A stretch of DNA of 37,098 nt from an uncultured Lachnospiraceae bacterium (GTDB lineage Bacteria; Bacillota; Clostridia; Lachnospirales; Lachnospiraceae): NCBI GenBank assembly GCA_947630855.1, contig CANRJF010000020.1:1-37098 (forward strand), in the 5' to 3' direction. Shown one piece after another: positions 24,555-32,953 of this stretch. The position numbers were made by a program, and so were the translations under genes. A model generated the notes under the pieces. That model saw only the letters and a program-made list of their open reading frames with translations, had not been told where the DNA came from and ran no database searches. How positions within the stretch are numbered: position 1 is the stretch's first letter; every line of letters begins with the position of its first letter.

Positions 24555-27470
24555 ATTTATACGCGGGGTATAGAATCAAAAAAGTGGAAAAAACAAAAAG
24601 CAATTTGCCTGTTTTTGGCAGTGCTGTGCCTGTTGTGCAGTATTTTTCAGACAAATATTTACGCATCGGAAAAACGGGTGGTAAAAGTGGCCTTTTTTCC
24701 CATGGACGGCTATCATATTTATGGGGCGGACGGCAGTTACGGCGGCATGGATGTGGAATATTTAAACGGGGTTTGTGAATATGCCGGCTGGAATGTGGAA
24801 TATGTGAAATGTGAAAGCTGGGAAGAAGCCCTTAAATTTTTGTCGGAAAAAAAGGTGGATTTGGTAGGTTCTGCCCAGTATTCTGTGGAGCGCGCCCAAA
24901 CCTATCAGTATGCGGATCTTTCCAGCGGATATACCTTCGGAGTAATTGCCGCAAACGGGGACAGTACCATTGCCTATGAAGATTTTTCTGCCATGGAAAA
25001 GATTACATTTGGCATGGTGGAAAATTATGTGCGGAAAAGTGAGTTTTTGCAGTATATGGCTGACAACGGCATAGAATCTCCCGTCATAAAGGAATACCCC
25101 ACCACGGCAGATATGCAGCAGGCATTGGATAAGGGGGAAGTGGATGCATTTGTACATACCTTTACGGAGGTAAAGGAAGGCCAGCGTCTCATCGGCAGAT
25201 TTGCTCCCAGACCTTTTTATTATATTACGTATCCGGGAAACGATGATGTGATGCGTGAACTGAATCAGGCCATTGCGGATTTGAAAATGAACCGCCCCCA
25301 GTTGGAAGCGGATTTGATGAATAAATTTTATTACAGCCGCTTTGATAAAGTCGTGCTTTTAACCACAGATGAGGAGGCTTATTTAGAGGAGACCGAGTCC
25401 CTTACCGTGGGATATCTGGACGGACATTATCCTTTTTCCTACAAGGAAGAGGGAGAATTTAAAGGGCTTTCCAGAGAAATGTTAGAGGCATGTTTTTCCG
25501 TAACAGGACTGAAATTAAATTATAAGGAAATGAAAGATGAAGCAGAGGCAAGGGAGGCCCTTTCCCAGGGCAAAGTGGATTTGCTGGCCTACTGCATGGA
25601 TGGGGAGAAAGATTTAAGCCGGTATGGGTTGAAAAACGTAAAAGAGTACGCCGATGTTCCCCTTGCACTTGTAATGAAAAAAAGAAATTCCATAAGCAAT
25701 ATGAAATCATTATCGGTGGTTCCCTATTTGGAGGAAAAAGCAAAATCCGAGACGGAACTTATGAATATTTCTGTTATTACCGCAGAAAATCAGGAGCAGT
25801 GTCTTGCAGATGTGGCTGAGGGAAAGGCGGACGGGGCCTTTTGTGACGGATACCTGGCGGAACATTTATTCCGCACGAATCTTCAGTATGAAAACCTGCA
25901 GATAAAAAATGTGTTCAGCAGCGAATATCCCATTTATGTTGCGGCAAGGGAAAGTGATACCCTGCTGTCAGGAATCCTGACAAAAATGCTTAGCAGCATT
26001 GACTCTAAGATGATTAATGAGTATATGCTCAGGGAAAATACATATCCCCTCATAAGCATTCAGGATTTTATCAAGGAGCACAGTATTTGGATTATTTTGT
26101 TTTTGCTTGTGGTGGTTGTGTTGATTCTTGGAGTTGCAAGACATATTATCCGGGATGAAAAGAAAATCCGCAAATTGATGTACAAGGATACCGCCATAGA
26201 TATCTGGAATCTGAATTACCTGATATACTGGGGCGGGCGTAAGCTGTCGGCGGGCCAGAAGAAAAACTATGCAATTGCTTATTTTAACCTGTCGCAGTTT
26301 AGGCGTTATAATACTATTTACGGCTGGAATGCAGGGGAACGCCTGTTAAAAAATATTGCCGGGCTGCTGACAAGCCTGATTGATGAGAAAACGGAGATTT
26401 GCGCAAGGGATAAGGGAGACCGTTTTGTGCTTTTCCTTTCTTTCCAGGAGAGGGAAGAATTGCTTTCCCGGTTAAATGATATAAAACAGCAGATAGAATC
26501 TGATATTTTTGAAGATACGGGAAACAGGATGTTTGTTAAGGTGGGAATTTACATTCTCTCCCCAAATGGAGGCGGCCTTAAGGAGGCCATCGGCTGTGCA
26601 GACCAGGCTCTTGAGTTTGCGGAAAACACAAAAGAAAATTCCCTGAAAGTCTATGATGAAAAGCTGGAACAGGTTATCAAAGAGCGGCATGAACGGGAGA
26701 AACTATTGGAATCTGTGGATTTTAATAAGGATTTTGTGGTTTTTTACCAGCCTAAGGTGGATATCCGTACAGGGGAAATCGTAGGGGCGGAGGCCCTAAT
26801 CCGGTTTTTAAATCCGGCGGAGGGGGGAGCTTTGAAATCCCCGGCGTTTTTTGTGCCTTATTATGAACAGACGGGAAAAATTACGGAAATTGACTTTTTC
26901 GTGTATGAATCTGTGTGCAGGCTTTTAAGGAAGCGTTTGGATGCCGGTGAGAGGGTGGTTCCTATTTCCTGCAATTTTTCCAGGATTCATTTTTTCACAC
27001 CGGGCTTTGCAGAACGTTTTGAGAAAATTCTTGAGGGATACCATATTTCCAAGGAACTTATTGAAGTGGAGATTACGGAGACACTTGTGCTGGAGGAATT
27101 GCAGCAGCATACGGTAATGCGGACTCTGGATGTTTTGCACAATAAGGGGATTCGGCTTTCCATTGATGATTTTGGCTCCGGGTATTCTTCCTTAGGAGTC
27201 TTTGAACAGATTCCCGCTTCTGTGATTAAGTTAGACCGTTCCTTTTTACTGAACCAGAAAAATTATGGAAGGCAGGTAGTGATTATGCGGGGGATTGTAA
27301 AACTTGCCAATGATTTGAAGGCTCAGATTGTCTGCGAGGGTGTGGAGACGGAGGAGGATATTGCGCTTATGCGGGAAATCGGCGCCAATGTGGCTCAGGG
27401 ATATTACTATTCCAAGCCTGTTTCCCAGAAGGAATTTGAGGAGAAGCTGTCCAGAACAGATACGAAATAA
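24555..27470 (+). CDS. Membrane c-di-GMP phosphodiesterase with two solute-binding sensor domains
   Basis: A membrane-bound EAL enzyme predicted to degrade cyclic di-GMP in response to an extracellular small molecule. Layout: signal peptide; two type-3 solute-binding domains in tandem (about 45-285 and 295-505); a transmembrane helix (510-531); a degenerate GGDEF domain whose motif reads KGDRF (620-624); and an EAL domain with EALIRF (746), EITETL and the Asp pair in DDFG (871-872), all intact. So it should be a phosphodiesterase, not a cyclase. The start is uncertain: no ATG, GTG or TTG in frame gives a complete signal peptide. The first TTG (24615) drops the lysine-rich n-region. ATT at 24555, 8 bases after GAGGGG, restores it; I use that, giving 971 residues. 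Confidence 0.85.
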   Translation: MYTRGIESKKWKKQKAICLFLAVLCLLCSIFQTNIYASEKRVVKVAFFPMDGYHIYGADGSYGGMDVEYLNGVCEYAGWNVEYVKCESWEEALKFLSEKKVDLVGSAQYSVERAQTYQYADLSSGYTFGVIAANGDSTIAYEDFSAMEKITFGMVENYVRKSEFLQYMADNGIESPVIKEYPTTADMQQALDKGEVDAFVHTFTEVKEGQRLIGRFAPRPFYYITYPGNDDVMRELNQAIADLKMNRPQLEADLMNKFYYSRFDKVVLLTTDEEAYLEETESLTVGYLDGHYPFSYKEEGEFKGLSREMLEACFSVTGLKLNYKEMKDEAEAREALSQGKVDLLAYCMDGEKDLSRYGLKNVKEYADVPLALVMKKRNSISNMKSLSVVPYLEEKAKSETELMNISVITAENQEQCLADVAEGKADGAFCDGYLAEHLFRTNLQYENLQIKNVFSSEYPIYVAARESDTLLSGILTKMLSSIDSKMINEYMLRENTYPLISIQDFIKEHSIWIILFLLVVVVLILGVARHIIRDEKKIRKLMYKDTAIDIWNLNYLIYWGGRKLSAGQKKNYAIAYFNLSQFRRYNTIYGWNAGERLLKNIAGLLTSLIDEKTEICARDKGDRFVLFLSFQEREELLSRLNDIKQQIESDIFEDTGNRMFVKVGIYILSPNGGGLKEAIGCADQALEFAENTKENSLKVYDEKLEQVIKERHEREKLLESVDFNKDFVVFYQPKVDIRTGEIVGAEALIRFLNPAEGGALKSPAFFVPYYEQTGKITEIDFFVYESVCRLLRKRLDAGERVVPISCNFSRIHFFTPGFAERFEKILEGYHISKELIEVEITETLVLEELQQHTVMRTLDVLHNKGIRLSIDDFGSGYSSLGVFEQIPASVIKLDRSFLLNQKNYGRQVVIMRGIVKLANDLKAQIVCEGVETEEDIALMREIGANVAQGYYYSKPVSQKEFEEKLSRTDTK

Positions 27471-27590
27471 AAGAGAATGGAAGAAATAGGTGTATTGCCG
27501 ACTGAAAAGAGAGGATTTGAAGATTGGCCAGAAGCGATAAAAAGTAATTTCCTTTCCAACCTGGGAAAAATGGGATAGAAACAATACGTA

Positions 27591-28010
27591 TTAATTCAAT
27601 TCATCAACTGTAACACAGCTAATGTCCTTAAACTGTTTTAGCTGTTTATCATTTGTCAGAAATAAATCACATCCCATAATACAGGCAGTTGCTAATTGTA
27701 AAGCATCCATAGTTTTAAAGAATTTATAATTTGCCCTTATTTGTGCTGCTTTTTCTGCTATTTGTTCATCAATATCTTTAATTAGAATATCCATATCATA
27801 TATAAAAGCATAAAAAGAGTTAATCAATGTAAGGTTCTTTTCACGATATGGATATATTAGATATTCAGTGACAGTAATTGCAGATGTCACGTAATCACAT
27901 TCTTCATATTCTCTCCAAAATAATTTCATATTGGAATAGTACAATTCGCTATTTTGAAGATAATAGATTATAGGCGCTGTATCTATAAACACTTTTTTAA
28001 AATCTGTCAT
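27591..28010 (-). CDS. PIN-domain (VapC-type) toxin
   Basis: A 139-residue ribonuclease of the PIN fold. The four acidic residues are visible: Asp10 (FIDTAPII), Glu49 (TVTEYL), Asp102 (TMDALQLA) and Asp121 (TNDKQL). VapC-type toxins cut tRNA or rRNA. Its start overlaps the upstream antitoxin gene by 14 bp, giving the coupling usual for such pairs. The natural target is not readable. The codon use is more AT-rich than in the surrounding core genes. Confidence 0.9.
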   Translation of the reverse strand: MTDFKKVFIDTAPIIYYLQNSELYYSNMKLFWREYEECDYVTSAITVTEYLIYPYREKNLTLINSFYAFIYDMDILIKDIDEQIAEKAAQIRANYKFFKTMDALQLATACIMGCDLFLTNDKQLKQFKDISCVTVDELN

Positions 28011-28248
28011 TATCTCTCAGCTCCCTTATATAATTATCTATTTCTTCAGAACTTCGTCCTGTTGACATAACATATTTGTCTAAGTCAACAATACTTCTTC
28101 TTTGGTCTGTTCTCGTTCCTTTTCTTGTTGTACTTAATCTATCCAAAATGGTGATAATAACTTCATCACCAATATTAAGATTTTTACGGTCTTTTTCATC
28201 TATTACAATTTGCGTTCCATCGTAATAACCTTTTACCGCTGCTAACAT
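27997..28248 (-). CDS. Antitoxin of the PIN-domain pair
   Basis: An 83-residue protein with a short beta-hairpin N-terminus (MLAAVKGYYDGTQIVIDE ... GDEVIITIL) like AbrB-type DNA-binding antitoxins, and a disordered-looking charged C-terminus that would wrap the toxin. Three ATGs lie near the start. I choose 28248 because AGGAGG is 7 bases before it. It sits directly upstream of the toxin and overlaps it. The pair likely represses its own promoter. The dispersed repeat copy B begins 44 bp upstream. Confidence 0.8.
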   Translation of the reverse strand: MLAAVKGYYDGTQIVIDEKDRKNLNIGDEVIITILDRLSTTRKGTRTDQRRSIVDLDKYVMSTGRSSEEIDNYIRELRDNDRF

Positions 28249-28291
28249 GGTCATGCCTCCTGTTCTGATGATTTTTTTCCAGTTTATTCCT

Positions 28292-28406
28292 GCGAGCAAC
28301 GAGCCAAGTGACTGCTGGCAGGTATTTGGCGTTGCTGTGTGCCAGTGGCACGCGTTAAGCACCGGCCGAAGCAGAGCGTAGACCTGCCGCGAGGGTCTTT
28401 GACTTG
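28292..28406 (+). repeat. Dispersed intergenic repeat, copy B
   Basis: A 115-bp inverted copy of the element at 1403-1514. The 40-bp left block (28292-28331) has two mismatches and the 14-bp right block (28393-28406) none. The middle is different and contains GC-rich inverted repeats. It lies between the antitoxin gene and the IS630 remnant, with 28407-28471 AT-rich and without visible features. Confidence 0.65.
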
Positions 28407-28471
28407 TGAAAAGATAATATTTTTCTCAAATATAGTATACACTGTTTTATTCTAATTTTCCACTAAAAAGA

Positions 28472-28666
28472 AAAATTACTGTTCGCTGCTGTATAGAGCG
28501 GTTTTATGCAAGTGGAATGAACCTTGCGCTTTTTGATGATGAACGCTCCGGTCGTCCGATTGAAAATACCGATGATGTAAAGACCTGGATTATCAGCGTT
28601 GCCTGCCAGAAGCCCTGCTTTTTTGCTATTGCAGAAATGGTCAAGCAGAGGTATAATAGTTATTGA
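28472..28666 (+). pseudogene. IS630-family transposase fragment
   Basis: An open stretch without a start encodes VRCCIERFYASGMNLALF, then DDERSGRP and VKTWIISVACQKP. This is the end of the helix-turn-helix and the linker of IS630/Tc1-type transposases, where DxxRSGRP is a signature. After QKP the similarity is lost and a stop comes at 28664. The catalytic DDE part is gone. The fragment marks a past insertion or deletion next to the TetR-MFS pair, and its end supplies the promoter of that pair. Confidence 0.7.
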
Positions 28667-28684
28667 CCAAAAGTCAATAACTAT
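28629..28684 (+). promoter_or_regulatory. tetR-MFS promoter with palindromic operator
   Basis: TTGCAG (28629-28634), 17-bp spacer and TATAAT (28652-28657) are followed by a perfect 12-bp inverted repeat, arms 28656-28667 and 28673-28684 with a 5-base centre. The palindrome starts within the -10 and covers the start site, the classic position for an autorepressing TetR-type protein encoded 24 bp downstream. Confidence 0.75.
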
Positions 28685-28707
28685 TTCCAAAGGAGGTACA
28701 CTAAAAA

Positions 28708-29418
28708 ATGGCCAGACCCGTAAAAAGGACACCAGATGAATGGAGAAAGGAAATTTTAAATGCTGCACAAAGCCTGTTTATTTCTAAGGGATATGAGGAA
28801 ACTTCAATTTCCGATATTATGGACATGGCAGGCGGGGCGAAAGGAATGTTTTATCGTTGTTTTCAAAGTAAAGAAGATGTTATGCACGCATTAGGAAATC
28901 AGATGTTTTTTGAGAACAATCCTTTTGATGCGGTGAAAGAACGTAAGGATTTAAACGGACTGCAGAAAATTAAATTATTGCTTGTGGAAAATCAATCCGA
29001 TGAAGAACGCAATCATCTGAATATGCAGGCTGTTTCAATCCTGAAAGACCCGCGTATTTTAGCTGCAGCAGTGGAAGAAAACAGACGGGTACTTACTCCT
29101 TTATGGTTGGAATTGCTGGAGGAAGGAAAAAATGACGGTTCAATTAAAACAGAATATACAAAAGAACTTTCCGAACTTTTGCCGCTCATTAACTTCTGGC
29201 TGATGCCGACGGTATTTCCTGCAACAAAGGAAGAGTTACATCATAAATATCGTTGCGTAATGGAAATATTAGGCCATATGGGACTGCCGATTTTTGGTGA
29301 TGAAGCAGTATCATTTACAGAAAAATTTATTGATGATATTTCAGAAACACCCTGTGGGCATAATTCTATGCCAGAGAAAGCAGGCAGTCATAGGGGAAAA
29401 GGAGGAAGTGAATCGTGA
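28708..29418 (+). CDS. TetR-family transcriptional regulator
   Basis: A 236-residue repressor. The N-terminal helix-turn-helix is clear (ILNAAQSLFISKGYEETSISDIMDMAGGAKGMFYRCFQSKEDVM, split over residues about 16-60). The rest is a ligand-binding helical domain. A strong AAAGGAGG site precedes the ATG. It overlaps the MFS gene by 4 bp (GTGA), so the two are co-expressed. It probably binds the palindrome at 28656-28684 and releases it when an efflux substrate binds. The ligand is unknown. Confidence 0.93.
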   Translation: MARPVKRTPDEWRKEILNAAQSLFISKGYEETSISDIMDMAGGAKGMFYRCFQSKEDVMHALGNQMFFENNPFDAVKERKDLNGLQKIKLLLVENQSDEERNHLNMQAVSILKDPRILAAAVEENRRVLTPLWLELLEEGKNDGSIKTEYTKELSELLPLINFWLMPTVFPATKEELHHKYRCVMEILGHMGLPIFGDEAVSFTEKFIDDISETPCGHNSMPEKAGSHRGKGGSES

Positions 29419-30668
29419 CGGAAAAATTATTTACAAAGAATTTTGTGCTTCTTATCTTAGGGCAGCTTACATCACTATTTGGAAATTTCATATTGAAACT
29501 TGCATTGTCCATGTATGTACTGGAAGTAACCGGTTCAGCCGCTATATTCGCAGGAATACTATCTGCTGCCACAATTCCGACTATTGTTCTTTCACCATTA
29601 GGCGGTATTCTTGCAGACAGGGCAGACAGACGGAATATTATGGTTGCTCTGGATGGATTAACAGGTGTGTCGGTTTTATGTGCAACACTTCTTTTGTCTG
29701 AAAGCAATGCGCTTACAGTAATCAGTGTGCTGCTTGTCATACTTTCTGTTTTGGGGGCATTTGAAACGCCTACGGTGCAGGCGTGCATTCCTACTATGTT
29801 ACAGGGCGATAACATCATAAAAGGAAATGCCGTTGTAAATCAGGTGGCTTCCTTGTCTTATTTGGCTGCTCCAATGCTGGGCGGTGTACTGTATGCGGAA
29901 TTTGGTTTAAAGCCTGTTATGTATGCGAGTGTTGTCTGCTTTTTTATTACTGCTTTGTTTGAATGCTTTATAAAATTAAGCTATCGGCGTTCTTCAGGCA
30001 AAGGCGGTGTACTGTCAGTTGTCAAACAGGATTTCCTGTCAAGTATGCGGTATATTTTAAAAGAACAGACAAATATCGCAAAAATGTTGCTTTTGACTGC
30101 AACTTCAAGATTTTTTGTAATGGGTATCACCGTAGTTGGATTGCCCTTTATTGTGCGTACTGTTCTTAAATTAGATGCACAGTATTATGGGGCGGCGGAA
30201 AGTGCGTTAGCAATTGCCACGATTTTAGGAAGTATTGCAGCAGGATTTTTTACAGAAAAATTGAAAATACATAGATTGTCTGTCCTGCTTGCTTCTATGG
30301 GGGTTTTTATTATTCCTGCGGGAATTGTTTTTCTGTGTCCGGCTGATTCTGTTATAAAATATGTTATCACGATTGTTTCTTTTTGCGGTATGCAGATTGT
30401 AATTAGTATTTTTTCTATTTTTGCTGTTTCTCTTATACAGCAGAGGACACCCGGCCATTTAATTGGAAAAGTGATGGCTTATACATCTGCAATTACATTG
30501 TGTGTTCAGCCCATAGGGCAGATAGTATATGGTTTTTTGTTTGACAGGTTTTGCAATATGGTTTATGTATGTTTAATACCTACCGGAATAATCGTATGTG
30601 CTGTTGGTTTGTCTGCAACAGGATTTTTCAGGAAGATGGAAGAAGAGCAGCAGGAGATTTTGGCATGA
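29415..30668 (+). CDS. MFS efflux transporter (drug/macrolide exporter type)
   Basis: A 417-residue, about 12-helix major-facilitator protein. The loop 2-3 motif A reads GGILADRADRRNIM (about 63-76). The sequence style is that of the DHA3 group that includes macrolide exporters such as Mef. It starts at GTG within tetR. It probably exports a toxic compound using proton exchange; the substrate cannot be read. The TetR-MFS pair is more AT-rich than the arg and com genes and sits beside an IS630 remnant, consistent with transfer. Its 3' end overlaps the convergent permease gene by 41 bp. Confidence 0.92.
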   Translation: MTEKLFTKNFVLLILGQLTSLFGNFILKLALSMYVLEVTGSAAIFAGILSAATIPTIVLSPLGGILADRADRRNIMVALDGLTGVSVLCATLLLSESNALTVISVLLVILSVLGAFETPTVQACIPTMLQGDNIIKGNAVVNQVASLSYLAAPMLGGVLYAEFGLKPVMYASVVCFFITALFECFIKLSYRRSSGKGGVLSVVKQDFLSSMRYILKEQTNIAKMLLLTATSRFFVMGITVVGLPFIVRTVLKLDAQYYGAAESALAIATILGSIAAGFFTEKLKIHRLSVLLASMGVFIIPAGIVFLCPADSVIKYVITIVSFCGMQIVISIFSIFAVSLIQQRTPGHLIGKVMAYTSAITLCVQPIGQIVYGFLFDRFCNMVYVCLIPTGIIVCAVGLSATGFFRKMEEEQQEILA

Positions 30669-31818
30669 AGCAAAATTTCCCGCTCACACCCGCCTCTCTT
30701 AGTTTTCCGGCGAGATAATTAAACCATTCCGCGTCTTCTCCATGAAATTTTTCACTAAACAGCTCACTGGAAATAGAAGTCATGGTGGGTATTTTTAAGA
30801 CAGTGCCATCCTCCATAATCAACTTCATTTCTATGGAATCCTGCTCTTCGTATATGATAAAATCCGCTGTCTGATGATAGTCATATTCTCTGCGGGAAGT
30901 TAATTCCCGGCGGATAATGCCATCTTCCGTTATGACAGTGTATGAGTGGGATTCCGCTAACAAAAGCAGGAAACAAATCCCGGCAAAGAGAAAGCATACA
31001 TTCCGTTTTCCGATTTTTGTAATTACAGGGAAAAGAGTTTTTTTGTAAGTGGTTTTATAACCGGGAATGCATAGAAAAACCAGTATTCCCATCACGGGAA
31101 GAATCAATATGGGCCATAAAAGATAATCATAATATACACACATTATAATCCTGTCATTTATCGTGACACCGTCCAGAAAATCCACGGCAGCCAGCCACAG
31201 AATAAAACTGCCCAAAACAGCAGAAGCAAGTAAAAAAATAACACAAAACAGATGCACCGTAACCGCCTGGATTACCGTGCCTATTCCACAGGCAGTTTTT
31301 ACAAGAATGGTTTTATCCGAAGGTATCATTTCCCTTTCACATTTTTTCCGTTCCAAATACCATCCAAGGTAGGGGATTAAAAATTCTGCCACGGCCAAAA
31401 AAGCAAAAAGAAAGGCTTTTTTCTCCCAGATTTCGCTTTTAAAAACACAGACAAGGACTGCTGCAGCCAGCGCGGAAAGGCTCATGACAAGAGAGGGAAT
31501 CCATAAATTTTTTCTTATTTCCTTAAAATAATTTTTTACAGAAAAAGAATGGAAAGGAAATACATCCATAATATATGAATGGTCAGATTTTTCTGCGGAA
31601 GAATCATATACAAGAAAACGGCGGCACCAGAACAGGGATACAAACAGGCTTAAATAGCAGTTATATACGGCATATTTTAAAGCCTGGGAAAAATCATTAA
31701 AAATAAGCAGCAGGGAAATATGTACGGCAATGACCGCAGCAAGAACAAGAAGCATTTGTTTTTTGTAACTGTAATTGTGGGATTTAATATATAAGGCCAA
31801 AGATTTGCTGTTCATCAT
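30628..31818 (-). CDS. ABC exporter membrane subunit
   Basis: A 396-residue integral membrane protein with several hydrophobic segments (first at about 20-42, others at 108-128, 165-220 and 255-290) and a soluble C-terminal tail. It follows the ABC ATPase gene with no gap and partners it. I recognise no specific family. The last roughly 13 codons (KSPAALLPSS and before) lie inside the convergent MFS gene. That end may be an extension gained when the neighbouring gene arrived. AAAGGAAAC upstream of the ATG pair at 31815-31818 is the ribosome site. Confidence 0.82.
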   Translation of the reverse strand: MMNSKSLALYIKSHNYSYKKQMLLVLAAVIAVHISLLLIFNDFSQALKYAVYNCYLSLFVSLFWCRRFLVYDSSAEKSDHSYIMDVFPFHSFSVKNYFKEIRKNLWIPSLVMSLSALAAAVLVCVFKSEIWEKKAFLFAFLAVAEFLIPYLGWYLERKKCEREMIPSDKTILVKTACGIGTVIQAVTVHLFCVIFLLASAVLGSFILWLAAVDFLDGVTINDRIIMCVYYDYLLWPILILPVMGILVFLCIPGYKTTYKKTLFPVITKIGKRNVCFLFAGICFLLLLAESHSYTVITEDGIIRRELTSRREYDYHQTADFIIYEEQDSIEMKLIMEDGTVLKIPTMTSISSELFSEKFHGEDAEWFNYLAGKLREAGVSGKFCFMPKSPAALLPSS

Positions 31819-32535
31819 TTAGTTTCCTTTCCGTATCAGATTTGAAAGTTCATAAGTTTCATATTGTTCCATTATAGATTCCCTGTCTTTAAATAAAAGC
31901 ATTTTTCCCTGCTTTAACAGCATTACGTAATCCGTAATTTCATTTACATCAGATAAAATATGGGTGGAAATGATAACGCTGATTCCTTCTTCTGCCACAT
32001 GTTCCTGGAGCATCTGCATAAAATCCACCCGGAATATGGGGTCTAAATTTGCCGTTGGTTCATCGAGTAGCAGAAGTTTCGGATGTCTTGCTAAAGCGAA
32101 GGCAAGTGCAAGTTTTTTTTGCTGTCCCGTGGATAATTCTTCTATGGGGCAGGCGGCTTTTGGAATATCAAAATTCATCCGGTATGTATTCCATGTTTCA
32201 TAGGAGAAATCAGGGTATAGATGGGATAATATACGTATGTTTTCTTCCATGGCAAGTTTTGGGAACATTCCGTTATTTTCCCCTACAAAGGCGGCTTCTC
32301 TGCGGTATTGGAGCAGGTTTGTAAAAATGTTTTTTCCTTCCCAGAGCACATTTCCCTCTGTGGGTTCTGCCAGCCCGTACAGCAGGGAAAGGAGAGTGGT
32401 TTTTCCGGCGCCGTTTTCCCCTAAAAGAGTCATGATATAGCCGTCTTCCAAAGAGAAATTTATCCCTGAAAGGGAAAAAGAATGTCTCCTGTTAAAACTT
32501 TTCCTGTAAAATGTTATATGTTCTGCAGTTATCAT
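31819..32535 (-). CDS. ABC transporter ATPase (YtrA-operon type)
   Basis: A 238-residue ATPase. Walker A is GENGAGKTT (39-47), the signature is LSTGQQKK, and Walker B is LLLLDEPTANLD with a downstream ISTHILSD switch His. An open frame extends 6 codons upstream, but AGGAGG fits the ATG at 32535, which overlaps the GntR stop as ATGA. With the membrane protein downstream it forms an exporter. Exporters in GntR/YtrA-type operons often respond to cell-wall antibiotics or peptides, but the cargo here is unknown. Confidence 0.94.
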   Translation of the reverse strand: MITAEHITFYRKSFNRRHSFSLSGINFSLEDGYIMTLLGENGAGKTTLLSLLYGLAEPTEGNVLWEGKNIFTNLLQYRREAAFVGENNGMFPKLAMEENIRILSHLYPDFSYETWNTYRMNFDIPKAACPIEELSTGQQKKLALAFALARHPKLLLLDEPTANLDPIFRVDFMQMLQEHVAEEGISVIISTHILSDVNEITDYVMLLKQGKMLLFKDRESIMEQYETYELSNLIRKGN

Positions 32536-32912
32536 GTCTGTTCCTCCTCCCATAAAATATCTACCATGTCAAGAACGTCCTCTTTTGTCAGGCCGGATTT
32601 TCTGCATTGGCGCAGCATATCTGCAAGCTGCTCCTGTACAGTAAGAACCCTTTGTTCCGCCAGGTATTCCCGGTCAGGATTGTCCACGAAAAAACCTTTT
32701 CCCGGCACCGAATACACCATTCCTTCTTTTTCCAGTTCTTCGTAGGCACGTTTTGTAGTGATAACGCTGATATTTAAATCGCTTGCAAGACTTCGGATGG
32801 AAGGAAGCAGCTCTCCCGGGGATAGGCGTCCTTCTATAATTTCCTGTTTTAGCTGATTTTCGATTTGGGTGTAAATGGGGACACCGCTTTTTGTCTGTAT
32901 TCTGAGATTCAT
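32532..32912 (-). CDS. GntR-family regulator, YtrA subfamily
   Basis: A short 126-residue GntR protein. The winged helix is VPIYTQIENQLKQEIIEGRLSPGELLPSIRSLASDL and the following NISVITTKRAYEELEKEGMVYSVPGKGFFV. Only about 45 helical residues follow, the mark of the YtrA subfamily that controls ABC exporters. It sits between two ABC modules in one run of genes. The likely operator is the TA-rich palindrome in the promoter at 34531-34559, ahead of the first gene. Confidence 0.93.
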   Translation of the reverse strand: MNLRIQTKSGVPIYTQIENQLKQEIIEGRLSPGELLPSIRSLASDLNISVITTKRAYEELEKEGMVYSVPGKGFFVDNPDREYLAEQRVLTVQEQLADMLRQCRKSGLTKEDVLDMVDILWEEEQT

Positions 32913-32953
32913 ATTTTTCCCTGCCTGTTTTTGTTATAGAATATCCAATGGTT

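Noticed and set aside
27477..27578. 33-codon open frame after the EAL gene (MEEIGVLPTEKRGFEDWPEA start)
   Set aside because: Its composition looks protein-like, but there is no ribosome site and I know no family; it may be a remnant, and is too weak to call.
29366..29818. Open frame of 150 codons antisense to the MFS gene
   Set aside because: Antisense shadow; the MFS motif A and membrane pattern on the plus strand are unambiguous.
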